Shown: piece by piece, positions 6,496 through 13,852 of the stretch
How positions within the stretch are numbered: position 1 is the stretch's first letter
Layout: each line of letters opens with the position of its first letter
NCBI GenBank assembly: GCA_946478675.1
Contig: CAMLEF010000024.1
Location: 1 to 24,718, forward strand
From: an uncultured Flavobacteriales bacterium
GTDB lineage: Bacteria > Bacteroidota > Bacteroidia > Palsa-965
Length of the DNA stretch: 24,718 nt
Direction: 5' to 3'
Position numbers and translations under genes: made by a program
Notes under the pieces: generated by a model
The model's database searches: none
What the model was told of the DNA's origin: nothing
Seen by the model: the letters and a program-made list of their open reading frames with translations, nothing else

Positions 6496-7152
6496 TTACG
6501 CGTAGGATTCCATCAGCTCTTCGCTCATTTCGCGGGCATCTTCGTTGATGTCTTTGGCAATTTCGGTGAGCAGGCTGTCGGTGAGCTCTTCCTCTTCCAG
6601 CGTGCGGTCGAGAATGTCGGCGATCTTGTGGTAGCCGAGCACTTCCGCCAGTTCCACGAGCGAACCGTAAGCGGCAATTTCATGATGCTCCACTTTTTGA
6701 GCGCTGATGATCAACGCAGCGTCACGTACAGGACCTTCTTCCGTTTCTTTAATCGCTTTCCGGCCTTCTTCGATCAGCGCTTCCATGGCGATGCAACGCT
6801 CTTCCGCACGATCGATGCGCAGGCGGCTGAACACTTTTTCAAGACGCTCTACCTGCTTCTTCGTCTGGTCGGCGTGATCAAGGAAAGCGGCCTGCAGCTC
6901 TTCGTCATCGCAGGCTTCGGCCATTTCCGGCAGCGCTTTGAGCAGCTGTTTCTCCGCATTGTAAGTTTCTTTCAATCCTTTCTGGAGAAGCGTCAGCAGC
7001 GAGGCGCCCTGGCCTTCTTTCTGCTCCGTCATGTTTCCTTTGCCGGATGATTTCGAATTGGAAGAACCGTTGGAGCTGCTGTTCGAAGCGCTCTCCGAAG
7101 TGTTGGTTTTAGAGGAAGAAGACGTCGCGGTGTTTTGGTTTTTTGTTGCCAT
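6496..7152 (-). CDS. Ferritin-like DUF892 (YciE/YciF-type) protein with Ser-rich N-terminal tail
   Basis: The 218-residue product has a ~45 residue N-terminal tail dominated by Ser, Asn, Thr and Lys, then a four-helix ferritin-like domain of the DUF892 type. Candidate metal-binding acids and histidines are ETYNAEKQLLKALPEM (about 62-77), FLDHADQTKKQVERLEKVF (about 90-108), VEHHEIAAYGSLVELAEVLG (about 153-172) and LEEEELTDSLLTEIAKDI near the end. DUF892 proteins are stress-associated and their reaction is not settled. The Ser-rich tail is unusual for the family and echoes the Ser-rich protein encoded just upstream on the same strand, suggesting joint function or shared low-complexity origin. 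The two are separated by 112 nt with a strong hairpin. Confidence 0.9.
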   Translation of the reverse strand: MATKNQNTATSSSSKTNTSESASNSSSNGSSNSKSSGKGNMTEQKEGQGASLLTLLQKGLKETYNAEKQLLKALPEMAEACDDEELQAAFLDHADQTKKQVERLEKVFSRLRIDRAEERCIAMEALIEEGRKAIKETEEGPVRDAALIISAQKVEHHEIAAYGSLVELAEVLGYHKIADILDRTLEEEELTDSLLTEIAKDINEDAREMSEELMESYA

Positions 7153-7183
7153 TGTGAAAATTGTTTAAGGATGAGTATTCAGG

Positions 7184-7223
7184 ACAGGTTCAGCAGAAAA
7201 ACTGAATTTTCTGCCGAACCTGT
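7184..7223 (-). terminator. Long hairpin between the SR-rich gene and the ferritin-like gene
   Basis: ACAGGTTC-A-GCAGAAAA (7184-7200) pairs with TTTTCTGC-C-GAACCTGT (7207-7223): 16 of 17 positions pair around a 6 nt loop. On the minus strand no T-run follows, so it may end or attenuate transcription, or protect the 3' end of the upstream message. A second small stem, ATGCC with GGCAT, lies at 7224-7240. Confidence 0.6.
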
Positions 7224-7264
7224 TATGCCGGGCGAGGCATAGTCTTTTTAAAATATCGTTTCGT

Positions 7265-8242
7265 TTAACGGGAGCTGCGGCGTCCCGAAGAAGTGCTTTT
7301 CTTTCCGCGACCGGAAGAAGTTTTGCGTGCGCCGGAGCTGCTGCGCGAAGAAGAACCGCGCGAAGAACTGCTGCGTGATGCGGAACCACGGGAAGCGGTA
7401 CGTGACGATGCGCCACGTCCGCTGCTGCGCGATGAGCCGCTGCGGGACGAGCCCGAAGTGCTGCGGCCACGTGAGCTTTTTCCTGCAGAGCTGCGCGATG
7501 AGCTGCTGTCCGAAGAAGATTTTTTTCCACGCGAAGAGGAAGAACTGCCCGATGAGGAGCTGCTGCGTCCGCGTCCGGAAGTAGATCCGTTACGCGAAGA
7601 GCTGCCTCCGCGGGTTAAACTGCTACGCGATGAACCGCTTTCGCGTGAGGAACTTCCTCCGCGGGAAGAGCTGCTGCGCGATGAGCTGCCGCTGCGCGAT
7701 GTACTGCCTCCGCGGGAAGAATTGCTGCGCGATGAACTGCCGCCTCGTGATGAATCGCTGCGCGATGTACTGCCTCCGCGTGATGAACCACGCGATGAAG
7801 ATGAGCTGCTGCGCGATGATCCGCGGCCCGAAGAAGAGCTGCCGCTTTTGCGACTGCCCGCACGCGAAGCCGAACGCGACCGGCGACCGGATGAACCTGT
7901 TGAAGACTCGTCCACTTCGGCGTATTCCTCATCATCTTCTTCCTCGTCTTCGTTTTCGCTTTCTTCACGAACGTCGTCATCATCTTCTACGCTGTCGGTG
8001 ACTTCGATATCTTCATCCTCGTCTTCGTCATCTTCGTCATCATCATCGTCTTCGTCCTCATCACCTCCGCCTGCTTCCTCGTCGTCGTCTTCCTCCCATT
8101 CGCCGTCTTCTTCCTCTTCGCCTTCTTCGCCGATTTCATAAGCTTCCTCATCATCGTCTTCGTAACCGTTATAACGTTCGTCCATATCGGCAAGACCCGG
8201 AAGCAGGATCACTTTTTCGGTGGTTGTATCATCTTGTGTCAT
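7265..8242 (-). CDS. Two-part low-complexity protein: acidic N-terminal block and Ser/Arg-rich C-terminal domain
   Basis: I do not recognise a family. The 325-residue product has a short ordinary start (MTQDDTTTEKVILLPGLADM, residues 1-20), an almost purely Asp/Glu block (about 27-112), then ~210 residues made nearly only of Ser, Arg and Gly (113-325) in repeats such as SSRGGSTSRS and SSSRSSSSRGGSSSR. The tail would be strongly positive and disordered, the middle strongly negative, so the protein is a charge-segregated polyampholyte. The tail resembles RS domains of eukaryotic splicing factors in composition only. Nucleic-acid binding or condensate formation is a guess. It lies upstream of the Ser-tailed ferritin-like gene. 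The minus-strand reading is preferred because it alone has a non-repetitive N-terminus and an ATG start. Confidence 0.75.
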   Translation of the reverse strand: MTQDDTTTEKVILLPGLADMDERYNGYEDDDEEAYEIGEEGEEEEDGEWEEDDDEEAGGGDEDEDDDDDEDDEDEDEDIEVTDSVEDDDDVREESENEDEEEDDEEYAEVDESSTGSSGRRSRSASRAGSRKSGSSSSGRGSSRSSSSSSRGSSRGGSTSRSDSSRGGSSSRSNSSRGGSTSRSGSSSRSSSSRGGSSSRESGSSRSSLTRGGSSSRNGSTSGRGRSSSSSGSSSSSRGKKSSSDSSSSRSSAGKSSRGRSTSGSSRSGSSRSSGRGASSRTASRGSASRSSSSRGSSSRSSSGARKTSSGRGKKSTSSGRRSSR

Positions 8243-8492
8243 CTCCGTTGCGTTTAGTGATTAACAGCGTTTCACGGTCAAAGCATATGCCATGGAAAAT
8301 GCAGGTTGATTCCGTGCAGGTTACAATCCATCGAGAGAAGTTCATTGTAGAAATGTGTTTCCTGCTGTGAAAATCCATCCCCGCGGCTGAGGAAAAATTG
8401 TCGCTTCGTTTCTTCGCCTTAAAAACGGCATTGCGGGAAATAAACCTGCCGTTCATCACGATAAAAAAGCGTTATAAGCAGATCGAAAAACA

Positions 8493-8506
8493 CTATCGTG
8501 CGATAG
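8493..8506. promoter_or_regulatory. Perfect 14 bp palindrome upstream of ribBA
   Basis: CTATCGTGCGATAG has 6 bp arms and a 2 bp centre. It ends 9 nt before the -33 element of the ribBA promoter, a typical place for a dimeric regulator site. No regulator gene is nearby, so the role is speculative. Confidence 0.35.
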
Positions 8507-8515
8507 GCTGCACCA

Positions 8516-8548
8516 TTGACGGGGACAGCGTCTTTCCTCGTACCTTTG
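8516..8548 (+). promoter_or_regulatory. Promoter for ribBA
   Basis: TTG (8516-8518) and TACCTTTG (8541-8548) with a 22 bp gap match the Bacteroidota -33/-7 pattern, the same spacing as at 832-864. The leader before the ATG is about 14-18 nt, too short for an FMN riboswitch. Confidence 0.7.
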
Positions 8549-8566
8549 CAGACACATCTGTTCCCT

Positions 8567-9781
8567 ATGAAAAAAGTGCTGAATACCATCGAGGAAGCTG
8601 TTGCGGACATCCGTGCAGGTAAAGTCGTGATCGTGGTCGACGACGAGGACCGTGAGAACGAAGGCGACTTCATTACCGCTGCGCGCAACGTGACGCCGGA
8701 GGTGATCAACTTCATGGCCACGCACGGACGCGGACTGATCTGCGCATCCATCCTGGAAAGCCGTGCCGACGAGCTCGGGCTGCAGCTGATGGTTCAGGAA
8801 AATTCCGCGACGTACGAAACGCCGTTCACCGTTTCCATCGACCTGAAAGGCCACGGCTGCACCACCGGCATCTCTGCCCACGATCGTGCCAAAACCGTGC
8901 AGGCGCTCATCGACCCCAACATCCGCAAAGAAGATTTCGGAAAGCCCGGCCATATTTTTCCGCTCCGCGCAAAGAACGAAGGCGTGCTCCGTCGCGCAGG
9001 ACACACTGAAGCGACGATCGACCTGGCGCGTCTCGCAGGATTCGAACCGGCCGGCGCACTGGTGGAGATCATGAACGAAGACGGCTCGATGGCGCGGCTG
9101 ACGGAGCTGCTGGAAATCGCGAAAAAATTCAACCTCAAGATCATTTCCATTAAGGACCTCATTGAATACCGCCTGCGCACGGAAACCAACATCAGCCGCG
9201 AAGTGGAAGTGCAGCTTCCCACCGAATGGGGCGACTTCCGCATGATCGCATACACGCACATCAGCAAAAACGAGCAGCATCTTGCACTCGTGAAAGGCGA
9301 ATGGGAAAAAGACGAACCCGTCCTCGTGCGCGTGCATTCCTCCTGCCTCACCGGCGACATCTTCGGCTCCTGCCGTTGCGACTGCGGTCCGCAGCTGCAC
9401 AAGGCGATGGAGATGATCGATAAAGAAGGCAAAGGCGTCATCGTTTACATGAACCAGGAAGGCCGCGGCATCGGTTTGCTGAACAAGCTGAAAGCGTACA
9501 AGCTCCAGGAACAGGGACGCGACACCGTGGAAGCGAACCTCGAGCTTGGCTTCAAAATGGACGAACGTGATTACGGCGTCGGCGCACAGATCCTCCGCGA
9601 TCTCGGCATCACCAAGCTGCGCCTGATGACGAACAACCCGACGAAACGCGCCGGCCTGATGGGTTACGGACTCGAAATCGTAGAGAACGTGCTGATGGAA
9701 ATCAAATCCAACAAGCACAACCAGCTCTATCTCCAGACGAAACGCGACAAGCTCGGCCACTCGCTCAAACTCGACCTGTAA
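8567..9781 (+). CDS. ribBA: RibBA: 3,4-dihydroxy-2-butanone-4-phosphate synthase / GTP cyclohydrolase II
   Basis: This 404-residue bifunctional enzyme supplies both precursors of riboflavin. The N-terminal half makes 3,4-dihydroxy-2-butanone 4-phosphate from ribulose 5-phosphate, and the C-terminal half opens the ring of GTP. The RibB part (1-200) shows [10 protein letters not shown] (25-34), THGRGLIC and [14 protein letters not shown]. The RibA part (from about 205) shows [18 protein letters not shown] with the three zinc-binding cysteines C260, C271 and C273, then NQEGRGIGL (296-304) and [10 protein letters not shown]. Both halves look intact. I use ATG 8567; an upstream in-frame TTG lies inside the promoter. 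No other rib genes are in the window. The gene is followed by a word-type inverted repeat rather than a T-tract terminator. Confidence 0.97.
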   Translation: MKKVLNTIEEAVADIRAGKVVIVVDDEDRENEGDFITAARNVTPEVINFMATHGRGLICASILESRADELGLQLMVQENSATYETPFTVSIDLKGHGCTTGISAHDRAKTVQALIDPNIRKEDFGKPGHIFPLRAKNEGVLRRAGHTEATIDLARLAGFEPAGALVEIMNEDGSMARLTELLEIAKKFNLKIISIKDLIEYRLRTETNISREVEVQLPTEWGDFRMIAYTHISKNEQHLALVKGEWEKDEPVLVRVHSSCLTGDIFGSCRCDCGPQLHKAMEMIDKEGKGVIVYMNQEGRGIGLLNKLKAYKLQEQGRDTVEANLELGFKMDERDYGVGAQILRDLGITKLRLMTNNPTKRAGLMGYGLEIVENVLMEIKSNKHNQLYLQTKRDKLGHSLKLDL

Positions 9782-9786
9782 AAAAA

Positions 9787-9864
9787 GGGCATTCGGACAT
9801 TCGGGAATTTGGTCGTGTGTCATCATGACCGTCACCCCAATTTCCGAATGACCGAATGACCGAC
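9787..9864. repeat. ATTCGG-word inverted repeat (hairpin)
   Basis: CATTCGGACATTCGGGAATT (9790-9809) is complementary to CCAATTTCCGAATGACCGA (9837-9855) and following bases, with GGTC/GACC (9811-9814, 9827-9830) inside. The same words reappear at 19023-19142. It separates ribBA from the PP-loop gene and may terminate or protect the ribBA message. Confidence 0.7.
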
Positions 9865-9900
9865 AATCGCTCTTCAAAGCTTCTGCACTTTCTCTTTGCT

Positions 9901-10605
9901 ATGAACTCTCCCAAAGCCATCATCAGCTGGAGCGGCGGAAAAGACGCGTCGTTTGCGTTGTGGCGCGTGCTGCAGGAAAAGCAGTTCGAAGTGGCGGGAT
10001 TGCTCACGACGATCAGTCTTCCGTTCGATCGCATCAGCATGCACGGCGTTCGTCGTTCGTTGCTGGAAAAGCAGGCGGCCGCAACGGGATTTCCATTGTA
10101 TACGGCAAACGTTGCTGAAAAAACGAATGATGCGTACGAGCTGGAAATGCTGCGCGCGTTCGGTGAGCTGAAAGCGCAGGGGGTAACGCACATCGTGTTC
10201 GGCGATATTTTCCTCGAAGATCTTCGTGCATACCGCGAGCTGCTGCTGGCGAAAGCAGGATTGCAAGGCGTTTACCCGCTATGGAAACAGGACACGAAAC
10301 AACTCGCAGAAGATTTTATCGCTGCAGGTTTTCGCACGATCACCTGTTGTGTGAACGATGCTTCGCTCGATGAAACGTGGTGCGGAAAATCCTTTGATAA
10401 AAAGTTCCTGGAAGAATTACCGGCGAATGTCGATCCCTGCGGAGAAAACGGCGAATTCCACACGTTTTGCTTTGACGGGCCGGTGTTTCGACATCCTGTT
10501 GCCTTCGAAAAAGGAGAGCTCGTTTACCGCCCGCTGGAATTGCGCTCGGCGGATTACGTGACGGAGACGAAAGGTTTCTGGTATTGCGAGCTGCTGGAAA
10601 AATGA
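9901..10605 (+). CDS. Dph6-like PP-loop ATPase (diphthine--ammonia ligase family)
   Basis: A 234-residue ATP pyrophosphatase of the family that includes eukaryotic Dph6 and the archaeal MJ0570 group. The PP-loop SWSGGKDA is at residues 9-16, activating a substrate as an adenylate. HGVRRSLLEKQA, VFGDIFLEDLRAYRE (about 98-112) and NGEFHTFCFDGP (about 181-192) are the conserved family blocks. Diphthamide occurs only on the elongation factor 2 of eukaryotes and archaea, so the bacterial role must differ and is unknown. I choose ATG 9901, placing the PP-loop at the usual distance; an earlier ATG at 9856 is inside the repeat. The gene ends before a triple hairpin repeat. Confidence 0.88.
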   Translation: MNSPKAIISWSGGKDASFALWRVLQEKQFEVAGLLTTISLPFDRISMHGVRRSLLEKQAAATGFPLYTANVAEKTNDAYELEMLRAFGELKAQGVTHIVFGDIFLEDLRAYRELLLAKAGLQGVYPLWKQDTKQLAEDFIAAGFRTITCCVNDASLDETWCGKSFDKKFLEELPANVDPCGENGEFHTFCFDGPVFRHPVAFEKGELVYRPLELRSADYVTETKGFWYCELLEK

Positions 10606-10633
10606 TTCGCGGCTAAGACGAAAATCTGCTGAA

Positions 10634-10880
10634 CGAAAATTGCCACCAAGACACGAAGGCACAAAGCTTTTTCTTAGTGTCTTTGTGCCTTAGTGGCGAA
10701 ATCCTTTGCACGAAAAATTGCCACCAAGACACGAAGGCACAAAGCTTTTTCTTAGCGCCTTTCCTTAGTGTCTTGGTGCCTTTGTAGCGAAATCCCTTGC
10801 ACGAAAAATTGCCACAAAGACACAAAGGCACAAAGCTTTTTCTTAGCGCCTTTCTTTAGTGTCTTGGTGCCTTTGTGGCG
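10634..10880. repeat. Three tandem copies of a GCCACCAAGACAC hairpin unit
   Basis: Units at 10634-10710, 10711-10801 and 10802-10880 each start CGAAAA(A)TTGCCAC. Each contains a left arm of words GCCACCAAGACAC/GAAGGCACAAAG, a loop CTTTTTCTTAG, and a right arm of the complementary words TTAGTGTCTTGGTGCC/TTTGT. The first unit lacks about 13 nt of the loop region (CGCCTTTCCTTAG in unit 2). They occupy the whole gap between two convergent genes, so they may act as bidirectional terminators. Not CRISPR: there are no unique spacers. Confidence 0.85.
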
Positions 10881-10887
10881 AAAAAAA

Positions 10888-11724
10888 TCAAGTCGTCTTG
10901 AAGAGGTACCAACCGTCGCCGAGCGGACGCACGAGGATGAATTTCTTCTCCGTCATGTGCGGCACTTTCGTTGGATCGGGCTGGTAAAAATAGCCGACGG
11001 TATTATCCGACATTCCACCGATCATATAAAACACCGCGCCGGGATATTTCTTCTCGTATTGAAAATTCCGGATGAGCAACGCATCGGCTTTCTTCCGGAT
11101 ATTTTTATCCTGCATCGCTTTCTCCACAAGCGAATCGGTCTTTCCGTAAAATCCTTTTTTCGTCAGCGACGCCTGCAGCTGCAGGAACTGTTTTTTGTGT
11201 GCATTAAAATACGCGACAAGTTCCGCATCCGTTCCCGACCAGAGTTTGAGGTTCGCGTAATCGAACGCATAGCTGTGACCGGATTTTTCCGTGTATGATT
11301 TGCCGCGCTGTTCCTGCGGGATGCTGTCGAGGCGTTTCTGCTCCAGCTTCGCGTTGTTCGTCATCGCGAGCGAGCGGGCAGCATACAGCGTCCAGTTCTG
11401 CTTTTTCACGAGAAAAAAATACACATCACGCGAGGTCAGCGAATCGTGCAGCCACACGTGTACTGCCGCATGCGCGCTGTCCTGGAAAACGAGCTCCGTT
11501 TCTCTTTTCACGCGCGCTGGCAACTGCTGCCCGAGTGTCGAGTCTGCATACCATTCCTGGTAAAACTCACAGCAGAAAAATTTCAGCTTATTCGGAAAAC
11601 CTGCCGGCGAAACATACTGCTGCACGATCTGCAACGGCGAAAGCGTATCGGAAGCCGAAACTTTCGTTTGCGCAGCGAGCGAAGCGGTGAAAAGCAGAAA
11701 AAGAGCTGACAGGAGTTTTTTCAC
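10888..11724 (-). CDS. Secreted protein of unknown function
   Basis: I do not recognise a family. With a GTG start at 11724 the 278-residue product begins VKKLLSALFLLFTASLAAQ, a good signal peptide ending at an AxA/AQ cleavage site. An upstream in-frame GTG at 11763 would add 13 residues encoded by an intergenic repeat and spoil the signal. The mature part has a Cys pair (KFFCCEFYQEWY, about residue 50), a region of mixed strands around VYFFLVKKQNWTLYAARSLA, and a C-terminal segment VFYMIGGMSDNTVGYFY followed by FILVRPLGDGWYLFK that looks like a conserved beta domain. It is the last of the minus-strand run that includes lpxB, but its own promoter is likely given the repeat upstream. Confidence 0.75.
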   Translation of the reverse strand: MKKLLSALFLLFTASLAAQTKVSASDTLSPLQIVQQYVSPAGFPNKLKFFCCEFYQEWYADSTLGQQLPARVKRETELVFQDSAHAAVHVWLHDSLTSRDVYFFLVKKQNWTLYAARSLAMTNNAKLEQKRLDSIPQEQRGKSYTEKSGHSYAFDYANLKLWSGTDAELVAYFNAHKKQFLQLQASLTKKGFYGKTDSLVEKAMQDKNIRKKADALLIRNFQYEKKYPGAVFYMIGGMSDNTVGYFYQPDPTKVPHMTEKKFILVRPLGDGWYLFKTT

Positions 11725-11747
11725 AGAAGAAAGATACGGAGTAGTTC

Positions 11748-11775
11748 TCCACCACGGAGACACGGGGGCACGGAG
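11748..11775. repeat. CACGGAG word repeat
   Basis: Words CACCACGGAGACACGGGGGC and CACGGAG in near-tandem lie between the lipoprotein gene stop and the start of the secreted protein. Same style as the other word families, but a different word. Confidence 0.45.
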
Positions 11776-12375
11776 TTATTTATATTGATCGCAATCCGTT
11801 TCCAGTGCCATAATTTTCTTGCACATCGCATAAAAACCCGGTGAAGGAGAAAAGCTCGCGACCATCCGGTAAGTTTTATCCGTGCATGGATTACCCTCTG
11901 GATTATACACTTCAAGTACGTGGCCGTAACCGTCGATTGCAGCAAACTCTCTTTGAGAAACCATTGTCCAGAAACAAGAATCGTTGATCAATTGCACAAT
12001 CGGATGCACCTGATTTTCGGATAGATCTTTTGAATGCTTCCAGACGGTTTCAAAGCGCGGATAATGCATCGTGTCAGGCCGGCAGACTTTGGTTTCCAGT
12101 TGATATCCCTGGTCGGAAGAATGAATTTTATAAATAATGAAGTAGTTCGTAAAAGAGTTGGACCTCATGAACCGAATGGACAACTCTCCATTCTGCGGCA
12201 ACGGCTGTTCATCGATCATCCGCAAAAAACGCTGGTGATTCTCCTCTCTGTCGGAACTCAGCAACGAATCATTGTACTTCTCAACTTCCGGCCGCACATT
12301 GCAATGACATTCCTCTTTATGACGGCAAGCGGAAAGCAGCAATACGATTACCAGGAACCAAAAAGAGTTTTTCAT
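11776..12375 (-). CDS. Lipoprotein of unknown function
   Basis: The 199-residue product begins MKNSFWFLVIVLLLSACRHK, a lipoprotein signal with lipobox LSAC and the acylated Cys at residue 17. The following residues are charged and include three further cysteines (ECHCN). The rest shows no motif I can name; segments such as FTNYFIIYKIHSSDQGYQLE, VHPIVQLINDSCFW and AAIDGYGHVLEVYNPEGN suggest a beta-rich domain. There are conserved-looking cysteines in the C-terminal half (NPCTDKTYRMV and ETDCDQYK) that may form disulfides in the periplasm. It lies 62 nt after the small membrane protein gene on the same strand; whether it belongs to the lpxB operon is open. Confidence 0.75.
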   Translation of the reverse strand: MKNSFWFLVIVLLLSACRHKEECHCNVRPEVEKYNDSLLSSDREENHQRFLRMIDEQPLPQNGELSIRFMRSNSFTNYFIIYKIHSSDQGYQLETKVCRPDTMHYPRFETVWKHSKDLSENQVHPIVQLINDSCFWTMVSQREFAAIDGYGHVLEVYNPEGNPCTDKTYRMVASFSPSPGFYAMCKKIMALETDCDQYK

Positions 12376-12437
12376 TCGAATGAGAGGTTGAACATTGCAA
12401 CGTCTTCAACAAGACTCACGAAACCCAAAAAGTTGCC

Positions 12438-12698
12438 TCAATCGTAGATCAGCAGGTAAACCAGCATTCCGACGGAGCAAATCAGTCCCAAAATGAAAAC
12501 GGCCAGCACAATCCTGTTGAAGGTCGTCTGCATCTTCTGCCTTTTCCCCAACCACCACAATACAATTCCGAGCAACCCGATTGGATACGCAACAAAGAGC
12601 GCCGCCCAATACATCCAAACCATGCCAATGAAAAAAAACCATACGCCGCAAATCAATGCGCCGACATTCAGCAACAGGGCTTTGGTTGTTCTTTCCAT
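12438..12698 (-). CDS. Small membrane protein of unknown function
   Basis: An 86-residue hydrophobic protein with about three membrane segments (roughly 8-25, 28-47 and 62-84) and a basic loop GKRQKMQTTFNR between the second and third, suggesting that loop faces the cytoplasm. No family is recognised. Its ATG overlaps the TAA of the SpoIID-type gene by one base (TAATG), a classic coupled start, which supports it being a real gene despite the small size. Confidence 0.7.
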   Translation of the reverse strand: MERTTKALLLNVGALICGVWFFFIGMVWMYWAALFVAYPIGLLGIVLWWLGKRQKMQTTFNRIVLAVFILGLICSVGMLVYLLIYD

Positions 12699-13852
12699 TA
12701 CTCTTCTTTAAAAAACTCCAGCCGCGACAAATTCACGATCTCGATATCCTTGTAATAGAAATCAAGGATCTGCTCGTACGTATAACCCAGTCGCGCCATG
12801 CGGATCGCGCCTTCCTGGCAAAGTCCGACACCGTGACCGTAACCGCGGCCGTTGATGATGATGCTGTCTTTTCCTTCTTCGATCGAGAAATACGCGGAAC
12901 GCAATCCCCAATCGGTGCGGATCGTTTTGTACGGAATTTTCACGTTGCCGTACGAATAATACGTGCCACGTTTTTCCTGCGACATGTTCAGCGCTTTGTA
13001 GCACGCGGTGCTGTCGTCGACGGGATATTTATGCTTCAGCGCGAGATAATTCAGCCAGTCGTCTTTTGCGATCTTGCGTTGCCAGCGCGCATTCGGCATC
13101 TTCAGGCAAAACGTATCCTTCACCGATTTCAGATACGGCAGCGGCACCGACCACACGTCTTCCGAGTTCGCGGTTTGTCCGCCGCAATTCGAATGGAACG
13201 CCGCGATGATGAGCGCAAGATTCTTATCCACGATCACCAGCCCCTGCGTTTCATCTACCGCCTGCTGCACGTTCGGATCGGTGGGACGGCTGCGGTACGC
13301 CTGGCAATGCACGCCGTCGCAAAGGTCGAAGCCTTCCAGCGCGTGACGCGAGAGATGCGCCAGCGCGTAAGTGCGGCAGAGGATCGCCTGCACTTTATAA
13401 AATTCTTTCGCCGTGCGCCCACCCGATTCGGATTCCACCACACCCGCCACGTAATGCTCGAGATCGACGTTGTTGATGCAAATCAGGCTGCCGTTCAGCA
13501 CCGACAATTTCAGCGCGTGATCATACAGTCGCGTGCCGCTCGACGGCTTCACCGGTTTGATCTTGAAGCTCGCGCTGTCGGAAAGATTTTCGAGACGAAA
13601 CGTCGCAAAACGGCCGAGCGTATCGCCGGGAATGCGGATCTCCAGCGAATCGTTCACCACAACAACCTGCATCACTTTTCCGACAAGTGAATCCGGCTGC
13701 CGGAGATTGTCGAGATACAGGTTGTACTTTCCCCAGCTCACGGAAATGTTCACCGAAGTCACCGACATGGTCGACAACAAACGTACGTTGATCGTGTGGG
13801 CGTGCAGGAAAGCGGAAAGCAGAACGGCCAGCGCCGCCATTATTTTTTTCAT
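12698..13852 (-). CDS. SpoIID/LytB domain protein, putative peptidoglycan lytic enzyme
   Basis: The 384-residue product has a signal peptide (MKKIMAALAVLLSAFLHAH) and a SpoIID domain from about residue 125. In sporulating Firmicutes SpoIID cleaves glycan strands stripped of stem peptides; in Bacteroidota, which do not sporulate, homologs are common and probably act in cell-wall turnover. The core LEHYVAGVVESESGGRTAKE (about 132-151) aligns with the SpoIID active-site region; the E in VESES occupies the catalytic Glu position. YKVQAILCRTYAL follows, then HSNCGGQTAN, and GRGYGHGVGLCQEGA near residue 340, the C-terminal hallmark. The start overlaps the lpxB stop in ATGA, and its own stop overlaps the next ATG. 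Confidence 0.9.
   Translation of the reverse strand: MKKIMAALAVLLSAFLHAHTINVRLLSTMSVTSVNISVSWGKYNLYLDNLRQPDSLVGKVMQVVVVNDSLEIRIPGDTLGRFATFRLENLSDSASFKIKPVKPSSGTRLYDHALKLSVLNGSLICINNVDLEHYVAGVVESESGGRTAKEFYKVQAILCRTYALAHLSRHALEGFDLCDGVHCQAYRSRPTDPNVQQAVDETQGLVIVDKNLALIIAAFHSNCGGQTANSEDVWSVPLPYLKSVKDTFCLKMPNARWQRKIAKDDWLNYLALKHKYPVDDSTACYKALNMSQEKRGTYYSYGNVKIPYKTIRTDWGLRSAYFSIEEGKDSIIINGRGYGHGVGLCQEGAIRMARLGYTYEQILDFYYKDIEIVNLSRLEFFKEE

Noticed and set aside
7293..8141. Long open frame on the plus strand opposite the SR-rich gene
   Set aside because: It is the mirror of low-complexity codons: Ser codons opposite Asp/Glu codons and Arg/Glu/Leu opposite the Ser/Arg repeats. It has no non-repetitive part and no promoter.
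8229..8459. 76-codon minus-strand frame upstream of the SR-rich gene
   Set aside because: It overlaps the start of that gene in a different frame, shows no domain and has no promoter box.
8459..8566. FMN riboswitch ahead of ribBA
   Set aside because: No RFN-type conserved blocks are visible, and the promoter leaves a leader of under 20 nt.
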